This document shows positions 38,940-48,537 of a DNA stretch of 64,000 nt, piece by piece; position 1 is the stretch's first letter; each line of letters begins with the position of its first letter. The translations under genes and the position numbers were made by a program. The notes under the pieces were generated by a model. It was not told the DNA's origin. It saw nothing but the letters and a program-made list of their open reading frames with translations, and made no database searches. This DNA is from an uncultured Clostridia bacterium (GTDB taxonomy: Bacteria; Bacillota; Clostridia; Oscillospirales; Ruminococcaceae), in the NCBI GenBank assembly GCA_947624675.1, contig CANQLI010000001.1, forward strand, positions 186,001 through 250,000, written 5' to 3'.

Positions 38940-41093
38940 TTATGCCAAACATTCTGCATCGGCTTTTGAAACAAACTCAAAATCAACTTTTCCGCTGCTC
39001 ACATTTGCATTTAAAATCTTTACGGTAACACGCTCTCCTACCGAATATTTTTCCCCTGTGAGGTTATTTCTCAAAGTCATAAAGTCGTTAACATAATACT
39101 GTCCGTTCGGAAGAGTTTCTATCCTCACAAGTCCCTCACAGGTGTCGTCAAGCATAACGAAAAAGCCGAAATCAGCAACTGAGATTATAATGCCGGAGGT
39201 TTCCTCTCCTATTCTATTTGAAAGATACTCTGCCTTGTAAAAATCGTCACAGCTTCTCTCAAGGTTCATAGCTTTTACTTCTGTCTCACTTGAGCGCTCA
39301 GACGCAGCTCGTGCAAATCTTGAATATTTTCGTCTTATCTCACTTTTATCTGTTCCCGAGAGAAAATCGCTCATTATCCTATGAATAGCTAAATCGGGAT
39401 AACGCCTAATCGGCGAAGTGAAATGTGCATAGTCCTTAAGAACCAGTCCGAAATGTCCGACAGGCTCATAGCTGTATCTCGCCTTAGCCATACTCCTGAG
39501 CACAAGAGAATTTATAATCACCGATGAGTCCTTTCCCTTCACATACTCCAGAATACTGCTAAGAGATTTCGGAGACACACCTTTGTCAAAGCTGTGAGGG
39601 ATTCCAAGAACAGAAAGCACCTCACTTAAATTACGAATTTTCTCCGGGTTTGGATCCTCGTGAATACGGTAGACGAACGGAAGGTCGTTTTCTCTTCCAA
39701 ACCTCGCCGCTGCCTCGTTTGCTGTGAGCATAAAGTCCTCAATGATCTCCTCGCTCTCACCGCGCTCTATTCTTTTAACTCCGATACACTCGCCTTTTTC
39801 ATTCAAGATAACTGCACCTTCGGTACTCTCAATTTGCGGAGAACCTCTAGTTATTCTGTTTTTCTTAAGAAGCGATGCCAGCTCTTTCATATCAGAGAAT
39901 GTGTCTATCACCTCAGAGTATTTTTCCAAAAGCTGTTTTGTCTTTTTTCCCGATAGTATCTCGTTTATCTCTGAATAAACTCCCTTTACCCTCGATCTTA
40001 TCACAGTTTTCTTAAAATCAAAATCTTTAAGCTTACCTGACTTATCTATTTTCATAAGACATGAAAACGCCAGCCTGTCCTCTCCGCTGTTAAGCGAGCA
40101 TATACCGTTTGAAAGCTCTTGCGGCAGCATCGGCACTACCCTGTCTGCAAAATATATGCTCGTACCTCTCTCAAAAGCTTCATTATCAAGGGGACTGTTT
40201 TGCTTGACATAATATGAAACATCAGCTATGTGTACACCAAGTTCAAAGCCATCGAGGGTTTTCTTAACACTTATGGCGTCATCTATATCTTTTGTATATG
40301 CGCTGTCAATAGTAAAAATCGGAAGGTGTCTTAAGTCAGTTCTGTTTTTTGACTCTTTCTGTATTTCCTCATAGTTTTCAACTTCCCTTGCATTTTTTAA
40401 GACCTCGTCCGAAAATTCAACATTCACACCGCCGGCATACAGCATTCCCTCAACACACACAGATGCTCTTTTGGCATTTCCAAAACAGGCTGTTATCTCA
40501 CACCTGTGTTCACTGTGACGCTTACCTCGTTTGACGATTCTTGCAGTCACTTTATCGTTAGAGTGAAGCTCAAGTGACAGTGGATTTGAAAATATCATTT
40601 CATATTGCGGCATAATATCCGGTATTAAAAGATTAAAGTCTTTTCCTACAACAATTCCTGTAAAAGCGCTGAAGTTCTCCTCCTCTATCTCGGTAACTTC
40701 ACCCTCGGGTGAATCACCGCTTCCTTTATATATGACAAGTTTTACAATATCCCCGGGAAGTGCGCCTAAAAGATTTCTTCCGCTTATAAAGACCTCTTCG
40801 TCGGTATCAAGAATCCTCGCAAAACCAAAGGTTTTGTTTAGCTTTGTTATTCTAGCGCGTTTTTGTTTGTTTTTCCCGACAAGCCTTATCCCGCTGTCGT
40901 TCTCAGAAACGATCCCCTTATTTTTTAAGCTTTCAAGGCTTTTAGAGAATTCGGTGAAGTTAAACCTTTTTCCTCTCATTTCTTTTAGAAGGGTCTTGTA
41001 TTTTACAGAACCTCTTTTTTCCTTTAAAAAACCTATTATCTTTTTTGTGTAATCAGGTATTTCATTTTTTTTGCAATTAAGCTTCTTTTTCAT
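38940..41093 (-). CDS. rnr: Ribonuclease R
   Basis: Processive 3'-5' exoribonuclease of the RNB family that degrades structured RNA. From the ATG at 41093, which is six bases after TTGGAG, the protein has about 717 residues. An N-terminal winged-helix region comes first (about 10-70). Two cold-shock domains follow. The RNB core starts at TIDSAYTKDIDDAISV, with the catalytic acidic cluster, and continues to FTSPIRRYPDLAIHR. The C-terminal S1 domain is at about 625-710 (SGIIISVADFGFFVML), with no long basic tail. It follows secG, the usual order in Firmicutes, but smpB does not follow. Confidence 0.92.
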   Translation of the reverse strand: MKKKLNCKKNEIPDYTKKIIGFLKEKRGSVKYKTLLKEMRGKRFNFTEFSKSLESLKNKGIVSENDSGIRLVGKNKQKRARITKLNKTFGFARILDTDEEVFISGRNLLGALPGDIVKLVIYKGSGDSPEGEVTEIEEENFSAFTGIVVGKDFNLLIPDIMPQYEMIFSNPLSLELHSNDKVTARIVKRGKRHSEHRCEITACFGNAKRASVCVEGMLYAGGVNVEFSDEVLKNAREVENYEEIQKESKNRTDLRHLPIFTIDSAYTKDIDDAISVKKTLDGFELGVHIADVSYYVKQNSPLDNEAFERGTSIYFADRVVPMLPQELSNGICSLNSGEDRLAFSCLMKIDKSGKLKDFDFKKTVIRSRVKGVYSEINEILSGKKTKQLLEKYSEVIDTFSDMKELASLLKKNRITRGSPQIESTEGAVILNEKGECIGVKRIERGESEEIIEDFMLTANEAAARFGRENDLPFVYRIHEDPNPEKIRNLSEVLSVLGIPHSFDKGVSPKSLSSILEYVKGKDSSVIINSLVLRSMAKARYSYEPVGHFGLVLKDYAHFTSPIRRYPDLAIHRIMSDFLSGTDKSEIRRKYSRFARAASERSSETEVKAMNLERSCDDFYKAEYLSNRIGEETSGIIISVADFGFFVMLDDTCEGLVRIETLPNGQYYVNDFMTLRNNLTGEKYSVGERVTVKILNANVSSGKVDFEFVSKADAECLA

Positions 41094-41148
41094 TTTCATC
41101 TCCAAGATTTTATTTAATACTGCTTGCTAATAAACAAGCTACATAAAA

Positions 41149-41175
41149 AAGCCCTGCGTATCTAACACAGGGCTT
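41149..41175 (-). terminator. Terminator between secG and rnr
   Basis: AAGCCCTG and CAGGGCTT enclose 11 nt; on the minus strand TTTTTTAT follows. Readthrough must supply rnr unless it has its own promoter. Confidence 0.75.
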
Positions 41176-41180
41176 AGTTT

Positions 41181-41432
41181 TTAAAGTCTGTAATCAATGA
41201 AGTTTACCGCCAGTGTTACGATAAACAGAATAACTGCTGCGACCTTAGTTATTCTCGAAAGTCTGGCGTCACGGGTTCTGTTTTTGTTAGATGCGAAGAA
41301 CGAATCGTTCATACCGCCGCCTATCGCTGAATTCAACCCCTGCTCCTTACTCTCCTGAATCAAAACTATAAGTGTTATCGCCACACAGCTTAAGAGTAAA
41401 AGTACTCCGCTGACAATATCAAGTGTCGTCAT
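41181..41432 (-). CDS. secG: Preprotein translocase subunit SecG
   Basis: Small auxiliary subunit of the SecYEG export channel. From the ATG at 41432 (GGAGGTTATAAAA upstream) it has 83 residues. It shows two transmembrane helices (about 5-25 and 59-80) joined by a cytoplasmic loop with ESKEQGLNSAIGGGMND, the conserved glycine-rich motif of SecG. The frame is open to 41477, but the extra residues contain the ribosome binding site. It has its own promoter and lies upstream of rnr. Confidence 0.9.
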   Translation of the reverse strand: MTTLDIVSGVLLLLSCVAITLIVLIQESKEQGLNSAIGGGMNDSFFASNKNRTRDARLSRITKVAAVILFIVTLAVNFIDYRL

Positions 41433-41482
41433 TTTTATAACCTCCGAATGTTTACTTGTTTGATTTTTAAATGTCAAAGTAA

Positions 41483-41511
41483 ATTATAACACATCTGTTT
41501 TAAAATTGCAA
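41483..41511 (-). promoter_or_regulatory. Promoter of secG
   Basis: On the minus strand TTGCAA (41511-41506), 17 bp, TATAAT (41488-41483). Confidence 0.75.
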
Positions 41512-41526
41512 GCACTTTTTTCTAAA

Positions 41527-42456
41527 TCAATCAAAATTCTCTCCGAAAAGCTCCGCCAAAAACACACTTCGCTGTGCTTCGTCCATTTTTAGCACCTCTT
41601 CCTTTGTGTAACCCATCTTTTCAAGGTCATCATCTGTCACTCCCAGTGAGTCAAATAATGCCAGAATATATTCATCAGACGAAGCAGTATTATTTTTGTT
41701 TTGCTCAAGCTCTGTTTCTGTTATCTGTTTATAATCCTCAGGTATCTCAAATTCTTCCTCATCAGCAGTATTTTCAAATTCTAAGACACTCAAATCAGAC
41801 TGTACCACCGTTTCAAGGATATTTGAATCATGTCTTATTATTTTTAATGTATCACCATCAAAAAAGTATGATACCGTCTGTTCCTCACCGACATTGTTTT
41901 TAAGGATATACCTCTCTCTAACATATTCTTCACCGTTATACTCCACTTCATAAGTGTCAAGATATTTAAGTGTTGTAAGGCTCGGAAGATATGTGTTTAT
42001 ACCGCTTTTAACACTTTCTAAAGTCTTTGACTCGCACTGTGCATAGGTCTTGTCAACATCGTTAAGCACATAAGCTTTTCCATCAGAGATAAGGTATTCC
42101 TGCCTTGCTGCAACTGTGATAACATCATAGTGGTAGTTTTCATTGTCAAGCGCAGAAATAGTTACCGGATTTTCCGAAACAAGTCCCATAGAACGGCTTA
42201 TTATCGTTCCGGAAAGCGTAAATGTTCCACTGTTTACTATATCCATATATCTGCTTATGCGGCTCTTATCATTTTTGAGAGCCTTTACTTCCGTTACGCC
42301 TTGCTGAGCTATTTTACTCTCAATAACCACAGGCTCGGTCGTTGTCTGAGTTGTCTTATCCTCCTTCGTAACGGTAGCCTTGCGCTCTCCGCATGAACAA
42401 AAAACAAAGGCAGCAGTCATAAGACAAATTAAAGCACAAAAAATCTTGTTTTTCAA
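41527..42456 (-). CDS. Putative lipoprotein, function unknown
   Basis: A 309-residue protein. The signal peptide ends in a lipobox, VFCSCGE, with the lipidated Cys near residue 22. A Thr/Glu/Lys-rich linker (about 24-50) is followed by a beta-rich domain (about 65-240). Strand-like segments such as GTFTLSGTIIS, YLISDGKAYVLND and SYFFDGDTLKIIRHD recall the LolA/LppX-like clamshell fold of Gram-positive lipoproteins (inference). The C-terminus is acidic and helical (GVTDDDLEKMGYTKEEVLKM). No catalytic motif is visible. RBS GGAGGG lies upstream. It lies downstream of the PFL gene on the same strand. Confidence 0.65.
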   Translation of the reverse strand: MKNKIFCALICLMTAAFVFCSCGERKATVTKEDKTTQTTTEPVVIESKIAQQGVTEVKALKNDKSRISRYMDIVNSGTFTLSGTIISRSMGLVSENPVTISALDNENYHYDVITVAARQEYLISDGKAYVLNDVDKTYAQCESKTLESVKSGINTYLPSLTTLKYLDTYEVEYNGEEYVRERYILKNNVGEEQTVSYFFDGDTLKIIRHDSNILETVVQSDLSVLEFENTADEEEFEIPEDYKQITETELEQNKNNTASSDEYILALFDSLGVTDDDLEKMGYTKEEVLKMDEAQRSVFLAELFGENFD

Positions 42457-42507
42457 TTTAAACCCTCCATATGAGCTATGTATAATATACTTGTCATCAA
42501 GTTAAAA

Positions 42508-43863
42508 TCAGTTTTTAAGCGACTGCATTGGTGCAGGGATCTGTCCGCCGCGATTTATAAACTTTGATGCGGACTCCTTTTTAAGAGGCATAACCGGTCC
42601 GCAGCCAAAAAGCCCGCCCCAGTCAAGTTCCTCTCCTACTTGTTTTCCTATTGCGGGTATTATTCTTACCGCCGTTGTTTTTGAATTTACCATACCTATC
42701 GCCGCCTCGTCCGCAATTATTGCGGCAAGCGTATCAGGTGTTGTATCGCCGGGAACAACTATCATATCAAGTCCGACAGAACATACAGCAGTCATTGCCT
42801 CAAGCTTTTCGACCGTAAGCGCCCCTGACTTTGCCGCATCTATCATACCGGCATCTTCCGATACAGGTATAAACGCTCCCGAGAGCCCGCCTATCCTTGA
42901 GCAAGCCATAACTCCGCCCTTCTTAACAGCATCATTTAACAGCGCCAAGGTAGCAGTAGTTCCGTGAGTTCCGCACCTTTCAAGTCCTATTTCCTCAAGT
43001 ATATGAGCAACACTGTCGCCGACAGCAGGTGTAGGCGCAAGCGACAGATCAACTATTCCAAACGGTACATTAAGCCGCTCTGATGCAGTAACACCCACTA
43101 ACTGTCCTATTCGTGTTATCTTGTAAGAGGTCTTTTTTATTATATCCGCAATCTCGGAAATATCCGCTTCCGGGTACTTTGAAAGCGCACTTCTCACAAC
43201 TCCCGGACCGGAAACTCCGACATTTATCATACAATCGGGTTCTCCTACTCCGTGAAATGCTCCTGCCATAAAAGGATTATCCTCTACGGCGTTACAGAAT
43301 ACCACAAGCTTTGCTGCGCCAAAGCACGCCTTATCAACAGTCTTTTCCGCGCACTCTTTTATTATTCTTCCCATAATTTTGCAGGCATCTAAGTTTATTC
43401 CTGTTTTTGTAGAGCCTACATTTACAGATGAACATACTCTTTCGGTCACGCTTAGTGCTTCCGGTATAGATTCAATAAGTTCTCGATCACCTGCTGAAAA
43501 GCCCTTCTGGACAAGCGCTGAGTATCCGCCTATAAGATTTACACCAACTGCCTTTGCTGCCTCATCAAGAGCCTTTGCAAACAAAACGGGACTTCCTCCG
43601 CAGGCAGCCGAAACAATAGCAATAGGAGTTACGGAGATCCTCTTATTTATGATCGGTATACCGAACTCCTTTTCTATATCAGCTCCTACTTTGACAAGAT
43701 CCTTTGATTTTTTTGTTATCTTGTCATAAACCTTCCTGCACGCCTTGTTTATATCGCTGTCTATGCAGTCAAGGAGCGATATTCCCATCGTGATCGTTCT
43801 TATATCAAGACATTCGTCCTGTATCATTCGTATGGTTTCCAGTATATCGTAAGCATTCAGCAT
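42508..43863 (-). CDS. PFL family protein (UPF0210/DUF711)
   Basis: A 451-residue protein of the UPF0210 family, related to pyruvate formate-lyase in fold but lacking its glycyl-radical loop; no activity is established. Landmarks are [24 protein letters not shown] at the start, [12 protein letters not shown] near 118, [19 protein letters not shown] near 205 and [11 protein letters not shown] near 365. It lies 40 bp downstream of the ACT-domain gene, the usual partner in many Firmicutes, where the pair is thought to be a regulator and its effector. Family assignment is firm; function is unknown. Confidence 0.85.
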   Translation of the reverse strand: MLNAYDILETIRMIQDECLDIRTITMGISLLDCIDSDINKACRKVYDKITKKSKDLVKVGADIEKEFGIPIINKRISVTPIAIVSAACGGSPVLFAKALDEAAKAVGVNLIGGYSALVQKGFSAGDRELIESIPEALSVTERVCSSVNVGSTKTGINLDACKIMGRIIKECAEKTVDKACFGAAKLVVFCNAVEDNPFMAGAFHGVGEPDCMINVGVSGPGVVRSALSKYPEADISEIADIIKKTSYKITRIGQLVGVTASERLNVPFGIVDLSLAPTPAVGDSVAHILEEIGLERCGTHGTTATLALLNDAVKKGGVMACSRIGGLSGAFIPVSEDAGMIDAAKSGALTVEKLEAMTAVCSVGLDMIVVPGDTTPDTLAAIIADEAAIGMVNSKTTAVRIIPAIGKQVGEELDWGGLFGCGPVMPLKKESASKFINRGGQIPAPMQSLKN

Positions 43864-43903
43864 ATTGTAATAACACCTTTCAAAAAAATTCTTATTTACC
43901 GTG

Positions 43904-44173
43904 TTAGATGTGGTGCATACAGTTAAAAACGCTCTCGTGCATCGTATGTATCTTTAGACCCATCTCATCTCCGGTTGCCGTCATCTTATCGCTTAATGCT
44001 CCAAACTCAATACTGAGCTTTGAAATATCAACAAGCATTATCATAGCAAACATATCCTGTAAGACAGACTGAGTTACCTCGATAACATTTGCGTTATACT
44101 CCGAACATATACCCGAAATCTTCGCAAGAATTCCCACAGCGTCTTTTCCTACAACAGTTATTACCGCTCTCAT
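43904..44173 (-). CDS. ACT domain protein (UPF0237)
   Basis: An 89-residue protein made of a single ACT domain: [29 protein letters not shown] at the start, then [14 protein letters not shown], and an end in [15 protein letters not shown] domains bind small ligands such as amino acids. It resembles the glycine-cleavage regulator GcvR but has only one domain. The ATG at 44173 follows AAGGAG; the frame is open to 44191. It is translated from the same promoter as the PFL gene. Confidence 0.85.
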   Translation of the reverse strand: MRAVITVVGKDAVGILAKISGICSEYNANVIEVTQSVLQDMFAMIMLVDISKLSIEFGALSDKMTATGDEMGLKIHTMHESVFNCMHHI

Positions 44174-44212
44174 TTTTAATCTCCTTATCAAAAGTTAATT
44201 ACATTCATTTAC

Positions 44213-44240
44213 AGTATATCACAAAAAACAGATTTTGCAA
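44213..44240 (-). promoter_or_regulatory. Promoter of the ACT/PFL operon
   Basis: On the minus strand TTGCAA (44240-44235), 16 bp, TATACT (44218-44213), with an extended -10 TG. Confidence 0.65.
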
Positions 44241-44289
44241 AGCATTTTTAAAATTTTTTACATTACCGCTTTTAATTTTGTCATTTATA

Positions 44290-44298
44290 TGATAAAAT
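44290..44298 (+). promoter_or_regulatory. Extended -10 of the PHP phosphatase gene
   Basis: TGATAAAAT about 40 bp before the start codon; the -35 is weak. Confidence 0.45.
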
Positions 44299-44337
44299 AT
44301 CAGTTGGATAACAAAAACCATTAAAAGGAGAGATTTT

Positions 44338-45195
44338 ATGACTCTTAAAGGACTTATAGACTGTCACACTCACACTCATTTTTCCCCCGACTCAGCTGAG
44401 GCTCCCGAAAAAATGATCGAAAAAGCAATATCTCTTGAGCTTTCGGCATATGCCGTTACCGACCACTGTGAATGCAACCGCTGGTACTCTATTGAACATT
44501 ACGGTGCGGTGGAAAACGGTTATGATACATACAACTTCGACAAGGATTACGAGAGAACGGTTTCTTATATAACAAAAATGAAAGAGAAATATGACGGCAG
44601 AATAAACCTTATATGCGGGGTAGAGTTAGGACAGGCGACACACGACTATGAGGTTGCAGATACTGTCGCAAAAGACAATAGGCTTGATTTTATCATAGGC
44701 TCAATGCACCAGCTTAAAAATAATGACGACTTTGCCTTTATAAAGTATGAAAACTACACTTATGAAGGTATTATGTCATTGGTCGAGGAATATTATGAGG
44801 AGCTTTACAAGCTATGCTGTTGGGGAAAATTTGATATTTTAGGTCATATAACATATACCCTCCGTTACATTGAGGGTAATGCGGGTATAAAGGTAGATAT
44901 GTCTCGCTATGAGGAGATAATAAGAGAGTGCTTTAAAAAACTGATAAACAACGGAACCGGAATTGAAATAAACACCTCCGGTCTAAGACAGCGCTATGGC
45001 AGACCTTTTCCCGACAAGGAACTTTTAAGCGTCTACAAGGAGCTTGGCGGAGAGATACTGTCCTTAGGTTCAGATGCCCACAAAGCAGAGGACCTTGGTA
45101 AGGGGATTTCTCAATGTGCTGAAATGGCAAGAGAAGCAGGCTTTAAGTATCTTACATATTATAAAAACCGTAAGGCTCAGTTTATTAAAATTTAA
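44338..45195 (+). CDS. PHP-domain histidinol-phosphatase
   Basis: A metal-dependent phosphatase, probably hydrolysing histidinol phosphate (HisK/HisJ type). The 285 residues keep the PHP metal ligands in order: DCHTHTHFSPDS at residue 8, AVTDHCE near 38, ICGVELGQATH near 97, IIGSMHQ near 120, FDILGHITY near 164, INTSGLR near 215 and LGSDAH near 243. The DNA-polymerase-associated PHPs lack this full set and length. No other histidine-synthesis gene is nearby, so another phosphomonoester is possible. GGAGAG precedes the ATG. Confidence 0.85.
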   Translation: MTLKGLIDCHTHTHFSPDSAEAPEKMIEKAISLELSAYAVTDHCECNRWYSIEHYGAVENGYDTYNFDKDYERTVSYITKMKEKYDGRINLICGVELGQATHDYEVADTVAKDNRLDFIIGSMHQLKNNDDFAFIKYENYTYEGIMSLVEEYYEELYKLCCWGKFDILGHITYTLRYIEGNAGIKVDMSRYEEIIRECFKKLINNGTGIEINTSGLRQRYGRPFPDKELLSVYKELGGEILSLGSDAHKAEDLGKGISQCAEMAREAGFKYLTYYKNRKAQFIKI

Positions 45196-45217
45196 GGTGC
45201 TATTGATATGGCTAATT

Positions 45218-45249
45218 AAAAACACCGTCGTATCCTCGGCGGTGTTTTT
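45218..45249. terminator. Bidirectional terminator
   Basis: AAAAACACCG pairs with CGGTGTTTTT over 12 nt. It ends the PHP gene and the convergent recG-to-polA operon. Confidence 0.85.
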
Positions 45250-45264
45250 ATATTGCTGATTATA

Positions 45265-47811
45265 CTATCCCTTTGCGTCATACCAGCTTTTACCCTCATT
45301 AACATCGGCGATAAGCGGCACCTTTAGCTTTGCCGCATTTTTCATCTCTTCATTGAGTATTTTTGCGGCTGCCTCCTTGTCCTTTTCCTCAACTTCAATT
45401 ATCAGCTCGTCGTGTACCTGAAGTATAAGCTTTGCCTTAAGCCCTTCTTCCTTTAAGCGCTTATATACCTTTACCATAGCTATTTTTATAATATCCGCTG
45501 CTGCTCCCTGTATAGGTGCGTTCATAGCCGCACGCTTACCGAATGCCTGCACAGCCTTGTTCTTTGCGGAAATCTCCGGAATATACCGCCTTCTGCCGAA
45601 CATCGTTGTAACACATCCGTCCCTTATCGCATCTTCAACGATTTTCTCCATATACCTTTTGACACCGGGGTATGTTGTGTTATACTGATCTATATATCTT
45701 TTTGCTTCAGCTATCGAAACGCCGAGATCAACAGACAATGAATACGCTCCGATCCCGTAAATGATACCAAAGTTAACAACCTTCGCGGTCCTTCTCATCT
45801 CATCGGTAACAAAGTCTATCGGCATATCAAATACCTTGCTCGCGGTCATTGTATGGAAATCCTCTCCGGACATAAACGATGCTATTAGATTTTCGTCGCC
45901 GCATTCAGACGCCAAAATCCTTAGCTCTATCTGTGAATAATCCGCATCAAGCAGTACACACCCGTCTTTAGCTACAAAGAATTTCCTCATCTGTCTTCCG
46001 ATCTCTTTTCTAACGGGGATATTTTGCATATTAGGATCGCTTGAAGATATTCGCCCTGTTCTCGTTTCCGTCTGATTAAAGAATGAATGTACTCTTCCAT
46101 CCTCTTTTATTACCTTTAAAAGTCCCTCTACATATGTTGAGCTGAGCTTTGTTAGCGTTCGGTATTCAAGAACCGCTGGAATTATCGGATGCTTGTCGGC
46201 AAGCTCCTCAAGCACCTCTGCACTTGTTGAATAACCGTACTTTGTTTTTTTCTTATACTTAAGTCCAAGGTCCTCAAACAGTATTTCTCCCAACTGTTTC
46301 GGACTAGCAATATTGAATGTTTTTCCCGCATATCCGTATATCGTACTCTCAAGGTTTTCAATATCCTTTGACAGCGACTCTCCGAAAGCCCTTATTCCGT
46401 CAACATCAGCTTTTACGCCGATATACTCCATACTTGCAAGCACCTCACAAAGAGGTATCTCAATATCATAAAGCACATTGTCAAGTCCATTCTCCTTGAC
46501 CTTACTTTTAAGCTCTAAGCAAAGCGGCTCAAAAGAAGCTATATCAGAATAATTTTCCATATCCTTTCGATAGGTGATCTTATACGCAAGGCAAAGATTC
46601 TTAACCGTATACTCGCTCGACTGAGAATTTAACAAGTAACCGGCAAGGTCTGCAATAAACATTATATTTTTAAGCTCACAGCCATTTTCAAAGCAAAATT
46701 TATGTGCCTGTTTACCATTAAGACATTCCTTTTTTACATTGCTCGTAAAATAAGCGATCATCATTTTAGTGTCATTCGTATAGTAGATCTTATTGTCAAA
46801 GCTTATTTCTAGCCTTTCCGGATAATAGATAAAGTATGATGTTTTTTCGCTATTTGACATATTCTCTACATCTTTATCAGCAAGCTCCGATACAGGTAAC
46901 TCATTAAGCTCGTCTAAGCTATCGCTGTCATTGTCCTCCGCAGTCAGAGAATCAACATCAAGTCCCAGCTTTTCAATGAGCTTAAACATATCAAGTCCGG
47001 CAAGCAGAGAACACAGTTCACTTCCATTGACCTCTCCTAGCTTATAGGCTGATGCATCTTTTTCAACAGGAGCATCAAGCGCTATTGTTCCAAGCCACCT
47101 GCTGTGATATGCGTCATCCTTTCCCTCTCTTAACTTTTGCTTTACCCTTTCGGTAAGATCAGAATTTTCATACTCATCGTATAGTCTATCGAGTGAGCCG
47201 AACTTCTGAACAAGAGATAGTGCGGTTTTTTCACCTATTCCCGCAACCCCCTTAATATTATCGGATGAATCTCCCTGCAGCGCCTTTACATCTATTAGCT
47301 GTTTTGGCTCAAGAGAATAATCCTGTTTTATTTTTTCGGGAGTATAAATGATGGTTTCCTTTATCTTCGCAAGGTATACCGTAACATTTTCACTTACCAG
47401 CTGAAGCGAATCCCTGTCTCCTGTTAGAATAATACACTCATTTTTGTCTGATGAGAAAACCGATGCTACCGAACCCAAAATGTCGTCAGCTTCATATCCC
47501 TCTATCTCTATTATTTTTACGCCTAAAAAACTGAGCATCTTTTTTATTACAGGCATCTGTTCTTTAAGCTCTTCGGGCATACCCTTTCTGTTAGCTTTAT
47601 ATGTTTCATCTGCAATATGTCTGAATGTCGGCGCATGAACATCAAACGCCGCAACAACTCCGTCAGGGTCTATATCTCCAACAGTTTTTAAATATGTGTT
47701 CATAAAGCCTGTAAGAGCATTTGTATAAAAGCCCTTTGAATTTGTAAGCGCTTTTATTCCGTAAAACGCTCTGTTCATTATGCTGTTAGCATCAATGGCA
47801 AGTATTTTCAT
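45265..47811 (-). CDS. polA: DNA polymerase I
   Basis: Gap-filling and repair polymerase. The 848 residues comprise an N-terminal 5'-3' nuclease (1-290; AIDANSIMNRAFYGI, AFDVHAPTFRH, YEADDILGSVA), a central region of 3'-5' exonuclease fold (about 310-470) and the family A polymerase. Motif A is DADYSQIELRILA, motif B RRTAKVVNFGIIYG, and motif C LQVHDELIIE. The central region lacks the DxE and DxxxD acidic residues of a proofreading site (the first position reads SFDNKIYY), so it should be inactive, as in Bacillus PolA. AGGAGG precedes the ATG. Last gene of the recG operon. Confidence 0.95.
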   Translation of the reverse strand: MKILAIDANSIMNRAFYGIKALTNSKGFYTNALTGFMNTYLKTVGDIDPDGVVAAFDVHAPTFRHIADETYKANRKGMPEELKEQMPVIKKMLSFLGVKIIEIEGYEADDILGSVASVFSSDKNECIILTGDRDSLQLVSENVTVYLAKIKETIIYTPEKIKQDYSLEPKQLIDVKALQGDSSDNIKGVAGIGEKTALSLVQKFGSLDRLYDEYENSDLTERVKQKLREGKDDAYHSRWLGTIALDAPVEKDASAYKLGEVNGSELCSLLAGLDMFKLIEKLGLDVDSLTAEDNDSDSLDELNELPVSELADKDVENMSNSEKTSYFIYYPERLEISFDNKIYYTNDTKMMIAYFTSNVKKECLNGKQAHKFCFENGCELKNIMFIADLAGYLLNSQSSEYTVKNLCLAYKITYRKDMENYSDIASFEPLCLELKSKVKENGLDNVLYDIEIPLCEVLASMEYIGVKADVDGIRAFGESLSKDIENLESTIYGYAGKTFNIASPKQLGEILFEDLGLKYKKKTKYGYSTSAEVLEELADKHPIIPAVLEYRTLTKLSSTYVEGLLKVIKEDGRVHSFFNQTETRTGRISSSDPNMQNIPVRKEIGRQMRKFFVAKDGCVLLDADYSQIELRILASECGDENLIASFMSGEDFHTMTASKVFDMPIDFVTDEMRRTAKVVNFGIIYGIGAYSLSVDLGVSIAEAKRYIDQYNTTYPGVKRYMEKIVEDAIRDGCVTTMFGRRRYIPEISAKNKAVQAFGKRAAMNAPIQGAAADIIKIAMVKVYKRLKEEGLKAKLILQVHDELIIEVEEKDKEAAAKILNEEMKNAAKLKVPLIADVNEGKSWYDAKG

Positions 47812-47814
47812 CCG

Positions 47815-48537
47815 TTATACCTCCTTATTTATTCCATAAATACCGCTTATCTCATCGCTGTATTCTCCGTTATCGTTATACACAAATAAGTTTTCTTCTA
47901 CGGTCATAAAAGGTCTTGCCCCTTTTTTCCCTTCAACAAGAATAAGCCATGGCACACCGCCCTTCAGCTTGGAAACAAACCTTATCCGTTTTGGTTCAAT
48001 ACCGCTGCTTCTCATAGCGCACAAAACATCGCACAGCCGTTCGGGTCTGTTCGTTACACAAAGCCTTCCGCCGAAACGAAGATTCTTTGCTGCCGAAATG
48101 CATACATCATCTATCGTACAAAGCGTTTCGTGTCTTGCTATCCTGTCTGCATTTCCTTCGCTTAAAATCCCTGTTCCCGAAATTTTGTACGGAGGGTTAC
48201 AGGTGATAAGATCAAGCTCCTTATCCGGCTTAAAGCTTTTAATATCTCCGTGAAAAGTCTCAAGCTTATTAAGACAGGAAATCTCTTTGCTCCTCTTAAG
48301 CTGATAATATGCTTTGTCCTGTATCTCTACGGCATAAAGCTTTTTAGGCTCAAAAAACTTTTCAACCAAAAGCGCTACTATCCCATTTCCGCTGCAAAAG
48401 TCACAAACGGCGTCTTTTCGTCTTGCTTTTGAAAAATATGCAAGCAAAAACGCATCTATCCCGAATCTGTGTTCACTTGAAACACAGACAGATAGCTTAT
48501 CGCTTAATTTTTCATAGCTAAGATCAGTGTAATTCAT
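47815..48537 (-). CDS. trmN6: tRNA1(Val) adenine-N6-methyltransferase family protein
   Basis: Class I SAM methyltransferase of the YfiC/TrmN6 type. The 240 residues start with HRFGIDAFLLAYFS, the family opening, followed by the SAM-binding DFCSGNGIVALLVEK near 43. The target-amine motif is TCNPPYKISG near 110. The family methylates N6 of A37 in tRNA-Val of Escherichia coli; in Firmicutes (YabB in Bacillus subtilis) the exact target is assumed. Its start overlaps the stop of dus by four bases (ATGA) and it ends three bases before polA, so it is translationally coupled. Confidence 0.85.
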   Translation of the reverse strand: MNYTDLSYEKLSDKLSVCVSSEHRFGIDAFLLAYFSKARRKDAVCDFCSGNGIVALLVEKFFEPKKLYAVEIQDKAYYQLKRSKEISCLNKLETFHGDIKSFKPDKELDLITCNPPYKISGTGILSEGNADRIARHETLCTIDDVCISAAKNLRFGGRLCVTNRPERLCDVLCAMRSSGIEPKRIRFVSKLKGGVPWLILVEGKKGARPFMTVEENLFVYNDNGEYSDEISGIYGINKEV

